NCBI GenBank assembly: GCA_964621785.1
Contig: CAZUPD010000009.1
Span: forward strand, 48,882-112,881
Reading direction: 5' to 3'
DNA: 64,000 nt
From: JACKDW01 sp964621785
GTDB taxonomy: Bacteria > Myxococcota_A > Polyangia > Nannocystales > Nannocystaceae
Below are positions 53,908-63,774 of this stretch, in pieces; positions within the stretch are counted from its first letter, which is position 1, and each line of letters begins with the position of its first letter. Made by a program: the position numbers and the translations under genes. The notes beneath the pieces are model-generated. The model was not told the origin of the DNA. It saw only the letters and a list, made by a program, of their open reading frames with translations, and did no database searches.

Positions 53908-55473
53908 ATGCTCGCCCGCTCGACACTCCCGCTGTTTGTCCTCACGAGTCTAGTGTTGTGTAGCGGGTGCAGCGAACACGACTACATCTACGGGCAAATC
54001 ACGCAGCACAACAACGGGTACACCAGCGACTCGGAATCCGACTCAGATGCGATGACGCTCTCGACCAGTACGGGCGAAGAAGACGGCGAAATCACCGACG
54101 AGGACGAGACGACAACAACGACGGGCGAGCCCGAACCCGATCCGACCAGTGCACTGGTGCCGCTCGAAGTGGACCTTCGGGCCAGCACCGACAGGCTGAC
54201 CGCTGCCGGCAGCATTGTCCTCACCGCCGAGGTTTCCGGCGACCCGTTTTTCCTCAACCTGTTTGTGACCAACGGTCCGACCCAGAAAATCAGCTGGCCA
54301 AAGGGGCAGACATCGTACGAGTACATCATCGACACGCCCGAGCAAAATGGCACCATCGAGTTTCGTCTAGTCGCCCAAGACGGGGTGATGGCGCCGGCAA
54401 TTGGCACGGCCGATGTCGAGGTCGACCTTCCACCATCGGGAACCCTAGCTGCGCGTGTGCTCGGCAAGTCGGCAACTGTGGGAAAAGCGGTCACGATCCG
54501 ACGTGGGCACGATGGCGATCCCGACACGGTGTTCGTCATCGGCAATGACCTCAACCAAGAGCTGCTCATTAGCCACGTCGACGGTCTGTTGTGGACGGAG
54601 CCGATGGACCCAAACCATCCGCTCGACGTCCGCGCCGCCGCGGCCTACGGAGAGGAAGACATCATCGTCGTCGGCCAAATCGGTGACGCAATGGAGGTTC
54701 GCAGCTTTCACCAAATCGAGGACAAGTGGATCCGAACGTGGGACCAGAAATTTGAGCAAGCGTCGGCGCGCGATGTGAAAGTCGGGAAGAATGGTCGAAT
54801 TTATGTTGCAGGTGCAATTAAATTTGTGGACCATACGGACGCGGCGGCGTGGGTGTTGACCGGGTCGGGTGGGCTTGTTTTTCATGATTCGCACGTGTCG
54901 TACGACGACTTAAACGAGCCGCTGAATTCCGAGTTTTATTCTGTGGTCATCGGTAGTTTGCATGCGACCTGGGTCGGTGAGAGCGAAGTCAAGGTCGACA
55001 ACGTGTGGCCGATGCGAGGTGTGTTGTTCAAATCCTACGACGACGACGACCTCGAACTCGTGGCGATCCACAAACTGCCGGCGAATGACTTCTCCGGCTG
55101 GCGCGCTGCGGTGGCAACACCCGCGGGTCTGGCGACTTTAGGCTGGCACTTCGACGATGTTTTACAAGTCGAGCAGATGACCGTTGGTCGTTACGGCCCC
55201 GACTTGAGCCAACCGTTTATCAGTACCTCGCCGAATTACGTGGGGAACGCGATCGCCTGGCATCCGGCGAACGATTTGATCGTCGGCGGGTCAAAACTCG
55301 AACAGGGTCAGCCACATCTGTTTTTTGAGAGCGACATCTGGCAGCCCTATGTCGATTCGGAACGCGGGGTTGTGCACGACATCGCCGTCGACCGCCACGG
55401 GTACACGCACCTCGTGGGTGAGGTTTCGATCAACGGCCTTCCCCTGACTGTGCTGCTGACCGTCAACCCCTGA
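53908..55473 (+). CDS. lipoprotein with acidic stalk and beta-propeller-like domain
   Basis: 521 residues. AAAGGA ribosome site lies seven bases before the ATG. The signal ends LTSLVLCSGC. A D/S/E/T-rich stalk follows (about 40-85), then an Ig-like part (VPLEVDLRASTDRLTAAGSIVLTAEVSG) and propeller-type repeats (DTVFVIGNDLNQELLISHVDG, GRIYVAGAIKF, NDLIVGGSKLEQG, GYTHLVGEVSING). Surface location, ligand unknown. It ends one base before the convergent VWA-like gene. A TGCAGGTGCA site lies at 54807-54816. Confidence 0.75.
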   Translation: MLARSTLPLFVLTSLVLCSGCSEHDYIYGQITQHNNGYTSDSESDSDAMTLSTSTGEEDGEITDEDETTTTTGEPEPDPTSALVPLEVDLRASTDRLTAAGSIVLTAEVSGDPFFLNLFVTNGPTQKISWPKGQTSYEYIIDTPEQNGTIEFRLVAQDGVMAPAIGTADVEVDLPPSGTLAARVLGKSATVGKAVTIRRGHDGDPDTVFVIGNDLNQELLISHVDGLLWTEPMDPNHPLDVRAAAAYGEEDIIVVGQIGDAMEVRSFHQIEDKWIRTWDQKFEQASARDVKVGKNGRIYVAGAIKFVDHTDAAAWVLTGSGGLVFHDSHVSYDDLNEPLNSEFYSVVIGSLHATWVGESEVKVDNVWPMRGVLFKSYDDDDLELVAIHKLPANDFSGWRAAVATPAGLATLGWHFDDVLQVEQMTVGRYGPDLSQPFISTSPNYVGNAIAWHPANDLIVGGSKLEQGQPHLFFESDIWQPYVDSERGVVHDIAVDRHGYTHLVGEVSINGLPLTVLLTVNP

Positions 55474-56655
55474 TCAGGTCGGTGGTTCAGCGCCACACAG
55501 TGCAAGCGCGAGTTCCATGGCCTCCTCGAAATAGGGGACATAGTCGTCGGCGCAAAAGCTACCAGCGACCGCGTGTTTGATCTCGTCGTGGAGAAATCGT
55601 TCGGCATCGGTCACGTGGAGGACCGAGCCAACCTTCTCGCAGTAGGTGGGCTCCTCACTCGTCTTATCGGTGACAATCCCCAGCACGGCGACCTTGTCCT
55701 GATCAAAGCCCTTCGCCTGGTAGATGCCCGCAGCCCAGTCCTCGGCACTCCCGGCCGCGGTGTTCCCCTGCGTGCCCGTATGACCTGTAAAGAAAATGAC
55801 AAACAACAATGCATCGTCACGTAAAAACTTGAAGTTACAACCTCCGGGGACCCGGGTCGCTGTCGGCTGGAGCGCCCGCAACATCGAGATCGGTGTCGCT
55901 ACGGTGTCGATATCTGTCCAGCCGTTGGTCGTGATGCACTCCAACGTCGACAGTAGGTCGGGTTCTAGCGACGATTGGATATAGCGCTCGCCGCCAGCGA
56001 GTTCACATCGCTTGTTGGACGCTCCATGCCCCGCGGGAAACGTCATACCGGCTCCGACCACGTGATCGCATTCGGTCAGGGATCCGTCGGTGTATGGAGC
56101 GCACGGGTAGAGCCACGGCCCGTACGGTCCGCACGTCTCTCCGTTGGTGTCTGCACACTGCTGTTCGCACCCTGCGAGACCCCAGGTGATGTGTGGCGTC
56201 GCCACCAGCCAGTGGGTATCGAAGTTGGCAAACCACTCGACCATCATCGGTCGCACTTCTTCCAGGGCCGCGAACATGGTCGGCCAGTACTCCTCCATGA
56301 CGACGTTGCGATCCAGGGCAAACAGGATGTCGATCTTCCCGTTGCAGTCTGGGCCGTCGTCGCCGAAATCGGGGAGCATCGACGTGTCCGACGGGTGACC
56401 GGTGCTCGAGGTGGGCTCCTCGGTCGTTGCATCCTCTGACGTGCTCGAGGGCTCACCGGTCGAGGTCATCAAGGTCGGTTCGGGGATCTCATTTGTTGTC
56501 GGTACAAGTGTTGTTGTGGTGGTTGTCGTCGAGTCTTCGCTGACACCTCCGCACGCGCACAGGGCGAGTAGGAGAGTGGGTCCAATCCGTGGCACCTCGG
56601 GAGCTTGCCATCGCGCAAGCCTGCGGGCAAGTGCGATGTGGTGCCCAGTCAGCAA
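55474..56655 (-). CDS. VWA-like lipoprotein with lost MIDAS
   Basis: 393 residues; a GTG at 56595 (VPRIGPTLLLALCAC) is a likelier start than the first ATG because it directly precedes the lipobox. A T/S/E/P-rich linker leads into KIDILFALDRNVVMEEYWPTMFAALEEVRPMMVEWF. This aligns with the VWA opening of many myxobacterial lipoproteins, where D-x-S-G-S-M is expected; here it reads D-R-N-V-V, so the metal site is gone. Cys-rich inserts follow. It is probably a binding protein of unknown partner. Confidence 0.7.
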   Translation of the reverse strand: MLTGHHIALARRLARWQAPEVPRIGPTLLLALCACGGVSEDSTTTTTTTLVPTTNEIPEPTLMTSTGEPSSTSEDATTEEPTSSTGHPSDTSMLPDFGDDGPDCNGKIDILFALDRNVVMEEYWPTMFAALEEVRPMMVEWFANFDTHWLVATPHITWGLAGCEQQCADTNGETCGPYGPWLYPCAPYTDGSLTECDHVVGAGMTFPAGHGASNKRCELAGGERYIQSSLEPDLLSTLECITTNGWTDIDTVATPISMLRALQPTATRVPGGCNFKFLRDDALLFVIFFTGHTGTQGNTAAGSAEDWAAGIYQAKGFDQDKVAVLGIVTDKTSEEPTYCEKVGSVLHVTDAERFLHDEIKHAVAGSFCADDYVPYFEEAMELALALCGAEPPT

Positions 56656-56779
56656 CTCATTGTGACCACCAAAATGGCAAGTCTATGCAGGTACACAAAG
56701 TGTGTCAGGGGCTGAGCCGAGACTCCCTTACATTTCGACGCACAGGCGATTGCCCAAAAAGTAGCCGCTGTGGAGGCGA

Positions 56780-59590
56780 TCACTCCTTGGTCGAGGTACG
56801 ATTTTCCGGAGCACTTGGTTTGCCAGCCTCCGGCACAGACGCGTCTTCCGGAGCATTTTCTGGGCCCGCAGCGGTCATTTGGGGATTGGCGTTCGTCCCC
56901 GCGGCGCTCGCCTTGCGGGCCTCGTAGGCAAAATCCAAGTCCATCTCGCGCCAGCGCCATAGGACCATACCCGCAAACACCACGATGCTGATCGGAAGCA
57001 GGGGAATACTATCCGGATCACGGCCGCGTGCCTGGAGTTGCTCGCGGCGTTGGTTCCATTTGATGCGGTGTTGTTTGTGCCAGCGCTTGACCGATTTTTC
57101 GGGGACCAGCGGCAGACCGTAGCGCTCGCGGATCTCGTTGGACAGCTGGGCACCGATTTCCGTCGCACATCTCGCTGTATAGACATATTTTTCCCCGTGG
57201 CGGCGTTTGAACTGTTCGACGGGGTCGTAGGGGCCGTTTTTCTTGACCTCCTCGGGGGTCAGGATCCGGTACCACTGCTTGACGACCTGGACTTTTTTGG
57301 GTGCCTCTCCCCCGTGTGTCCGGGCCCATTCGCGGCAGATGTAGCGGGCGTGCCATTTGAGGTACCACGAGGGTTTTCCGTTTTTGACGCTGGTGAGTCG
57401 GCGGTTGATCTTGCGCTGACGCGTGTACCAGATCCATGGCAACGGACGATTTTGCGGGTGGTAAACATCGGTGTTGAGGTCGGTGACTTCGCCCTGTTGA
57501 TCGGTCACCAGCACCCGCATAAACCGATTACTGCGCGGCGGGTTGGGGGCAAACATCCGCCAGCTCTGGGTCGTGTGTGTGGTCTTGAGCCACCAGATAA
57601 ACGGTTCGCGGGCCTGGGTTCGCCACGTGCTGAGGCATTCCTTGTCGGGCAACAACCACGTCGCGACGCCGGTGATGTGGTAGACAACCAATGTATTTGC
57701 AACAAACCGACCCATGGGACCGTAGGCCCATGGACGCCGGACGAGTCCCGAATGCGGCTCGACCACCGGATGGGTTTTGGATCCGTTTTCCCGCGTCCAC
57801 CAGATCGCTGCCGCAGCTAGGCCGCAAAACAAATAGCCGCCGGTGCGCATGAAGTTCATGCCGGCCACCGTGGTCCGCTCGCCATCCTCGACGATTTGGA
57901 CGGGGAGCGCGAGATAGACACCAAATACAGCCACGGCCAAACCTGCGACCAGCACAAATCCCGGGAGTTCGGCGCGGTCGCGGATGTGATGCGGTAGCCG
58001 CAGATCTTCGCCGGGCAGTGGGTTGGCAGCGCGCCAACTCGCGGGTCCCGACAGGCCGAGTTTGCCGAGCAACGGGGCGACCCGTGAACCGAGTCGGTGG
58101 AGCAGCGCGGCGATTTCATGCCCGTTGAGACAGACAATGTATACGCAAAGAACACCGGGGGTAAACCACCCGATGTTCATCAACATGATCAGGTGGGCAT
58201 GGAAGATGATCCCGAGCCCGAGCCACAGGCGACGGCCCAGAAACCATGTGCAAAACCAGGTGAGATCGAGGGTGAACCGGCGTCCGCGCAGGGTCACGGT
58301 GGGCGGGTTGTGGCGCAGCACGTGAAACAGCAGGCCGAGGGTGACCATGCCGCCCAACCATGCGAGTGTAAATACATTTGTCAGTTGCTCGGTCGACATG
58401 CCCTGGGCCGGGTGCACGGGCAGGGCGGTGCGGACAAGAAACAACACGGCCAGGCCAAAGCACACCCACAGTCCGCGCGACAGCCACAACATCCCGCCTC
58501 GCAGCCGCGGAATCTGTTCGCGGATGTGAAACCGGATCACCAAGCCCGCGATGACCAGCGGGAAAAAACACTCCCACCAGTGGACAACCCAGGTATTGAG
58601 ACGAAACAGGTTGGTGCCGAGCACCGCCGACAGCTGTTGCGGCTCAAACCGGTAGAAGTGGTCGAGGTTGAGGGCGTAGTAAAACGCATTGCCTTTGGCC
58701 CATACCGAGCCGTTTTTGACCACGCCGGTCGTGCAGTACAGGGCGCCGAGTTGCAGGATCATCAACATCCGCGGCCACGCCGGGATCAGGCGGTAGATCG
58801 CCTCTAGGCCCTGCGGATGTTGTTGGGATGGCGGAGCGCCGGCACCCTCTCCGGGGCCTCCGTGTTCGCTCAAAAGGCCCTGTTTCTTCAGTTTGCGGCA
58901 GCGCAGCCAGTTGTCGAGGCTGTAGGCAGCGCCACACCGCGACAGGCACAGGTAAAACAGGAACGTGCGAAACACATTCTCGGTGCCCTCCCAGTAGATC
59001 TGGTTGCGCAGGCTCAGCGAGTGAAACAACAGCAGTGCGAGCCATTTGGTGTAGCGGGTTTGAAACCCGACGATCAGGCATACACAGGCGACTTCAAACG
59101 CGACCAGGTGGCCCCAAAACACCGCTGGCGAGTCCCAGAAAAATAGCAGCGAAAACTTGGGGCCCTTGAACCACTGGATCCATGCCTGTACATCGAAAAA
59201 TCCCCACGGCTCGTGCTGGGCAAACCCGTCGCCAAACCCGGCAAACTGCTGGTTGGCAAACACCTGGCGGGCGACGTCGGTGGTAAACAGGCCCTCGTCG
59301 GTGAACAGGTAGATGAAGATCTCCGACAGTCCGTTGATATTGGCCAGGGTGCACAGGCCAAACACGATGCGAAACAGACCCATCGAGCGCGGGTCTTCGG
59401 CGCGTAGAAACAGCCGCCGCCACGTCTCGCGATGGACGATAAAAATCGCAATCAGGATCCCGGCACAGGCAAGCATCCACCACCCCATCGCCGGCGAGAG
59501 GGCGACCGCCTCGGTGTTCGGAACGTTTGCCAGGCCGAGGATGCCGGTGAGGAGGGGGCCGAACATGCTGTCGACTATCGTCCCCGGCAT
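56780..59590 (-). CDS. HTTM (vitamin K-dependent gamma-carboxylase-like) membrane protein, copy 1
   Basis: 936 residues. The first 480 form a multi-TM region with the HTTM signature segments ALSPAMGWWML, MGLFRIVFG, LLFFWDS, KNGSVWAKGNAFYYALN and HWWECFFPLV. The last 330 are a hydrophilic region with GVATWLLPDKECLS and SWRMFAPNPPR, ending in an Ala/Pro tail. HTTM proteins relate to vitamin K gamma-carboxylase, but the modification they perform in bacteria is unproven. It is collinear with the copy at 60792-63656. Motif sites lie at 57692-57701 and 58367-58376. Confidence 0.85.
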   Translation of the reverse strand: MPGTIVDSMFGPLLTGILGLANVPNTEAVALSPAMGWWMLACAGILIAIFIVHRETWRRLFLRAEDPRSMGLFRIVFGLCTLANINGLSEIFIYLFTDEGLFTTDVARQVFANQQFAGFGDGFAQHEPWGFFDVQAWIQWFKGPKFSLLFFWDSPAVFWGHLVAFEVACVCLIVGFQTRYTKWLALLLFHSLSLRNQIYWEGTENVFRTFLFYLCLSRCGAAYSLDNWLRCRKLKKQGLLSEHGGPGEGAGAPPSQQHPQGLEAIYRLIPAWPRMLMILQLGALYCTTGVVKNGSVWAKGNAFYYALNLDHFYRFEPQQLSAVLGTNLFRLNTWVVHWWECFFPLVIAGLVIRFHIREQIPRLRGGMLWLSRGLWVCFGLAVLFLVRTALPVHPAQGMSTEQLTNVFTLAWLGGMVTLGLLFHVLRHNPPTVTLRGRRFTLDLTWFCTWFLGRRLWLGLGIIFHAHLIMLMNIGWFTPGVLCVYIVCLNGHEIAALLHRLGSRVAPLLGKLGLSGPASWRAANPLPGEDLRLPHHIRDRAELPGFVLVAGLAVAVFGVYLALPVQIVEDGERTTVAGMNFMRTGGYLFCGLAAAAIWWTRENGSKTHPVVEPHSGLVRRPWAYGPMGRFVANTLVVYHITGVATWLLPDKECLSTWRTQAREPFIWWLKTTHTTQSWRMFAPNPPRSNRFMRVLVTDQQGEVTDLNTDVYHPQNRPLPWIWYTRQRKINRRLTSVKNGKPSWYLKWHARYICREWARTHGGEAPKKVQVVKQWYRILTPEEVKKNGPYDPVEQFKRRHGEKYVYTARCATEIGAQLSNEIRERYGLPLVPEKSVKRWHKQHRIKWNQRREQLQARGRDPDSIPLLPISIVVFAGMVLWRWREMDLDFAYEARKASAAGTNANPQMTAAGPENAPEDASVPEAGKPSAPENRTSTKE

Positions 59591-59862
59591 GGGGTCGATG
59601 CAAGTGGTTGACCGGCGACGCAGCTCGCCCGGAGTTCACCAAGCGTTTGCAGCGGATTGCAAGTGCACGCACCTTGGGCGAGGCGTTTCGGCAAGCGCCT
59701 CGAAGCGAGGAACCCACGCGCCCACAGTGTCGAGGCATGTTCTGTTTGCCTTTCGTAACGAGCGCCGCGATCTCAAAGCGCTCGTTAGAAATCTGTGACG
59801 AACGCTGCGCGCATAAAAAGCGAGCTCCACACAGTCGCTGCCTGCACCCTTTGCCCCACTCG

Positions 59863-60795
59863 TTACTCGCGCCGCGCTCTCAAAGAACGCAACAACCATA
59901 AAAGGCCACTTCGGTACACCAAGAGCTGATTGTGGCGTACCTTCGCCAGTTCTCGCCGCGACTTTCTCGACCCTCGGTTACTGAGGCGCGCGAGCAGTTG
60001 CCCGAGTTGCCCGAGTTGTTCGGCCGGCGTTTGGGCGAGTGCAGCTGATCCTATGATATGTAGATACACCGGGTTGTACGGCGCGTATCGGCATGCGTGC
60101 AGCACCGGGTCGTTGGCGCGGTCGATCGCCGCGAGGATGTCGCCGACGGCGATCGATTGCATCGCCAGGCCGTTGTGGGCGGCATCGATCAGCGGGAGCA
60201 ACGAGTGTTCGAGCGGGAGGTTGTGTGGGACTTGAATCGCAAGCCGCTGCCCCCATCGGGTCGTCAGTTTGAGGTGGTGGGGAAAGGGCGACGCGACCCG
60301 GATCCCCCACAGTCGCAATTGGGCATGGGCCAGCCGTGCGATTCCTTCAGATGGTTCGAGGACGGCATCCTTGAGCAAATCGCGGCAGCCTCGACTGTCG
60401 TGCTCAATGATGACCGAAAGGGCATACAGGCGTTGCCACAGCACCCGCTGTTCGAGGGCGGTTGCGTGCAGGTGCCCAAGTTTGACCGCATCGATCGTCG
60501 GCGGATGGTGGAAGACCCATCGTGCCGCCGAAATATTTGTCTTTACAAGTTTAATCAGGTACGCGAATTCGTCTGCGGAGTTGTCGGGGTCGATCGTGTA
60601 GATCTCGCCGATCAATCGGACGAGCAGCTCGTAGAGCTCCGCTGAGGCACGCCTGCGCTTGAGGCGTTGCAGCCATTGAAACCGGTGGAGGCGGATTGCC
60701 TCGATGAGCCCGGCCCGCCGGCTGCGACCGCGACCGGAGACCTCGAGGGCACGGGCCAGGACACGCAGCTGGGAGACGGTCAGTACCGCGCTCAC
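59863..60795 (-). CDS. SAP-like-domain protein coupled to the HTTM gene
   Basis: 310 residues from GTG 60795, which overlaps the TGA of the upstream HTTM gene as GTGA, indicating translational coupling. The N-terminus LTVSQLRVLARALEVSGRGRSRRAGLIEAIRLHR has the helix-turn-helix pattern of SAP-like or LEM-like motifs. The rest is all helical (DEFAYLIKLVKTNISAARWVF, QLGQLGQLLARLSNRGSRKSR) and unrecognised. It lies between the two HTTM paralogs and probably belongs to the same transcript. A motif site lies at 60059-60068. Confidence 0.7.
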   Translation of the reverse strand: MSAVLTVSQLRVLARALEVSGRGRSRRAGLIEAIRLHRFQWLQRLKRRRASAELYELLVRLIGEIYTIDPDNSADEFAYLIKLVKTNISAARWVFHHPPTIDAVKLGHLHATALEQRVLWQRLYALSVIIEHDSRGCRDLLKDAVLEPSEGIARLAHAQLRLWGIRVASPFPHHLKLTTRWGQRLAIQVPHNLPLEHSLLPLIDAAHNGLAMQSIAVGDILAAIDRANDPVLHACRYAPYNPVYLHIIGSAALAQTPAEQLGQLGQLLARLSNRGSRKSRRELAKVRHNQLLVYRSGLLWLLRSLRARRE

Positions 60796-63656
60796 TTCTT
60801 GGTTTTGTTCCGTTGTTGACGCTTGAGCTTGCGCTCCTCGGTCTTCCACTTCTTCTCAAACTTTTCGCGACCTCGCACGATTGCTGTCTGTTCGGGCAGA
60901 CCGCGCTTCTCCCATTTTTCGAACCGTTTTTTGTGCCACAGCTTGACGGTTTTTTCGTCGACCAGCGGCAGCCCGTAGCGTTCGCGGATGAAGTTGGGGA
61001 GCTGGGCATTGACGCCGGATTTGCAGGTCTCGACGTGTCGGCGACTACTCCGGCCGCGCAACAACATGAGCTCCTCGGGCTGGTACCACCCGAGTTTTGC
61101 CACCTGTTCGGGGGTCGGCATGCGGTAGGAGATTTTGTAGAGTTCGACCTTCTTCGGCGCTTGGCCCCGGTGTGCGAGGGCCCATTCCCGGCACAGCCAG
61201 CGGGCGTACCATTTTTGGTACCAGTCGCCCTTGCCCGACTCGCCGCCGATGATCCGACGGTTCATCTTACGCATACGGTCGTTCCAGATCCACGGGATCG
61301 GCTTGCGCTCGGGCGCGTAGACATCGGTGCGCAGGTCCCAGACCTCGTCGTTGTGGTCGGTCAGCAGTGTTTGCATAAACACATTGTGCCGCGGTGGGTT
61401 GGGGGCAAACATGCCCCACGCTTGGTCGGTCTGGGTGACGATCAGGTAGCGCCGCCAGATGTTGCGGGACTCGGTGCGAAATGCTGAGAGGGTATCTTTT
61501 TCAGGCATCAGCCAGGTGGCGACGCCGATGATGTGCCAGACGACCAATCCGCCGACAAACATCCGCCCAAATGGACCGTAGGCCAGGGGGTCGCGGGTGC
61601 GACCGCTGGGATCCTTCAGCGGGAGGTCGGGGGCCGGGGTGCCGTCAGGAGGTTGAAAGGTGAGGCCGTAGTTGGCCAACCACCGACTCGTGGGCGGATA
61701 CAGTTTGAGGAGGATGACGCCAGCAATCCCGAGGTGCACATACAAGTTTGTCCACATCCACTCGGGACCCGTCTGGTGCAGCAGCCAGGTGTAGGCGAGC
61801 ATCGCCCCGGCGACAGCGATGCACTTGTTGCGATACCCCGGGGTGCCGCGGTGGGCCTGCATGTAGCCGTAGCCGGTCAGACCGAAGGCGATCGCCATCG
61901 CCGACCAACCGAAGTGCTGCACGTCGAAGTAGTGGAGCAGCACACCGACTAGGCCAGCGCCCATGGTCGCCCACAGGACCGATTGCGGAAACTCTCGACT
62001 GTCGCGCAAAAGATGGGGCAAGGTCGCGTCTTCGACGGGAATCGGAGGATCGCCGCGACGGACATCCGCCGGGATCCCCGGTACCCAGGAGGGCATTCGT
62101 CGACCCAGCCAGCGCATGATCTTGCCGGTTTCGTCGCCGCGCAGGTAGCAGAAGTAGGTCGCCAGCATGATCGGCGGGAACATGCCGATGTTCATCATCA
62201 GGTGGAGGTTGCCGTGGAACAGGATCCCCAGCGTCAGCCAGGTCCGGCGGCCCAACACCCAGGTACAAAACCACTCGCGGTTGAGCCACTTGGGAAACCG
62301 CAGGGTCCTTTGTCGTTTGCCGAGTTTGACCGTCAGGGGACCGCGGAGCAGTCGCCACATCAGACCGAGCAGGATGCACAGCGCGATCCACAGGCCGGCG
62401 AAGAAGTACTGCATCTGTGGCAGCGGGTAGCGGGCGATCCGCGGAAGATGGACCGGTAGGGCGACGACCGCGACGGCCATCGTGGCCATGGCAAACACCA
62501 ACCAGCAAAGCTGGACGATCTTGAGTTTGCGTCCGCTCAGCGGTTCGAGTTGTTCGCGAAATGCCCACCGCGTGACCACGCCCAACACCAACATCGGGAA
62601 GCAGGCCTCCCACCAGTGGGTCACCCACGTCGCCAGGCGAAACAGAGTGGTGCCCACGATCGAGGACAACTCCTGCGGGTAAAACCGATAGAAGTGGTCC
62701 ATGTTGAGGGCGTAGTAGAGCGCGTCGCCCTTGGCCCAGACCGAGCCGTTTTTGACAACGCCGGTATAGCAGTACAGGGCGGCCAGGTTGAGCATCATCA
62801 ATCGGCGCGACCAGATCGGGACCCGGCGATACACCGCCTGCAGGCCTTTGGGATACTCGTCGCTCGGGGCCAAGCCGGCGCCGCCACCCGGCCCCCCGGG
62901 TTCGCTCAACAATCCTTGCTTGCGCAACTTTCGGCAGCGCAGCCAGTTGTCGACGCTGTAGGCATGGCCACAGCGCGAGACGATCAAGTAGAAGAAGAAC
63001 ACCCGGTAGACGAGCTCGGTGCCCTCCCAAAACAGGTGGTTGCGCAGCACGATGCTGTTGAACAGCAACAGCGACAACACCCCCATGGTCCGGGTCCGCC
63101 AGCCGATCATGAACACCGCGGTGACCAGGTAAAAGACCCACTGATGGATGGCGAACGCCTGGGGGGAGTCCCAGAAAAACAGCAGCGAGTACTTGGGCCC
63201 CAAAAAGAACTCGTAGATGGCTTCGGCGTCGAAAAACCCGTAGGGCTTGTCACCAAATCCATCGCCAAAGCCCGCGAACTGGTGCGCGGCAAACACCTGG
63301 CGGCCGACGTCGGTCATAAAGATGCCTTCGTCGGTAAACAAAAACCGGAAGTACTCGTAGACGTCGTTGACGTTGCAGATGACCAGGAACGCAAACACGA
63401 TGCGGAACATGGCCATCGGCCGCGGGTCGCCGGCGATCAACCAAAACCGCCGCCAGCGGTCGCTCTGGACAATGAACATCACGATCACGGCCACCAGGCA
63501 CAGCAGCATCAGCCAACCGACCGTGGGTGAGAGGGCGATCGCTTCCTCGTTGGGGATGCGATCGTCGGGTGCGAGTAGCGACGTCGCCAGGGTGACAATA
63601 TGCGCCAGTCCGACCATCGAGATCGGAGTGTCGACTTTTCCCACAGGTTTTCGCAA
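60792..63656 (-). CDS. HTTM (vitamin K-dependent gamma-carboxylase-like) membrane protein, copy 2
   Basis: 954 residues, a paralog of copy 1 over its whole length: ALSPTVGWLML, MAMFRIVFAF, LLFFWDSPQAF, KNGSVWAKGDALYYALN, HWWEACFPML and the C-terminal WGMFAPNPPRHN are shared. The tail is Lys/Arg-rich rather than Ala/Pro-rich as in copy 1, so the two have diverged at the end. It is the first gene of a leftward group of three with the SAP-like gene and copy 1. Confidence 0.85.
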   Translation of the reverse strand: MRKPVGKVDTPISMVGLAHIVTLATSLLAPDDRIPNEEAIALSPTVGWLMLLCLVAVIVMFIVQSDRWRRFWLIAGDPRPMAMFRIVFAFLVICNVNDVYEYFRFLFTDEGIFMTDVGRQVFAAHQFAGFGDGFGDKPYGFFDAEAIYEFFLGPKYSLLFFWDSPQAFAIHQWVFYLVTAVFMIGWRTRTMGVLSLLLFNSIVLRNHLFWEGTELVYRVFFFYLIVSRCGHAYSVDNWLRCRKLRKQGLLSEPGGPGGGAGLAPSDEYPKGLQAVYRRVPIWSRRLMMLNLAALYCYTGVVKNGSVWAKGDALYYALNMDHFYRFYPQELSSIVGTTLFRLATWVTHWWEACFPMLVLGVVTRWAFREQLEPLSGRKLKIVQLCWLVFAMATMAVAVVALPVHLPRIARYPLPQMQYFFAGLWIALCILLGLMWRLLRGPLTVKLGKRQRTLRFPKWLNREWFCTWVLGRRTWLTLGILFHGNLHLMMNIGMFPPIMLATYFCYLRGDETGKIMRWLGRRMPSWVPGIPADVRRGDPPIPVEDATLPHLLRDSREFPQSVLWATMGAGLVGVLLHYFDVQHFGWSAMAIAFGLTGYGYMQAHRGTPGYRNKCIAVAGAMLAYTWLLHQTGPEWMWTNLYVHLGIAGVILLKLYPPTSRWLANYGLTFQPPDGTPAPDLPLKDPSGRTRDPLAYGPFGRMFVGGLVVWHIIGVATWLMPEKDTLSAFRTESRNIWRRYLIVTQTDQAWGMFAPNPPRHNVFMQTLLTDHNDEVWDLRTDVYAPERKPIPWIWNDRMRKMNRRIIGGESGKGDWYQKWYARWLCREWALAHRGQAPKKVELYKISYRMPTPEQVAKLGWYQPEELMLLRGRSSRRHVETCKSGVNAQLPNFIRERYGLPLVDEKTVKLWHKKRFEKWEKRGLPEQTAIVRGREKFEKKWKTEERKLKRQQRNKTKK

Positions 63657-63774
63657 GCGGATAGCGAGGTCTGTGCCCGCGTGGACGCACCGAGCGGTGT
63701 GAGGCGTTGGCCGTTTGACGGACGGGTCAGGTTGCGTTTACCCGCACGGCATCCGTATAACCCCGAAGCTGTCC

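Noticed and set aside
55796..55985. Small plus-strand frames within the VWA-like gene
   Set aside because: They are short, antisense and without ribosome sites or similarity.
61645..63141. 498-residue alternative frame inside HTTM copy 2
   Set aside because: It is in a shifted frame on the same strand as the real gene, Arg/Pro/His-rich, while the 954-residue frame shows clear paralogy to copy 1.
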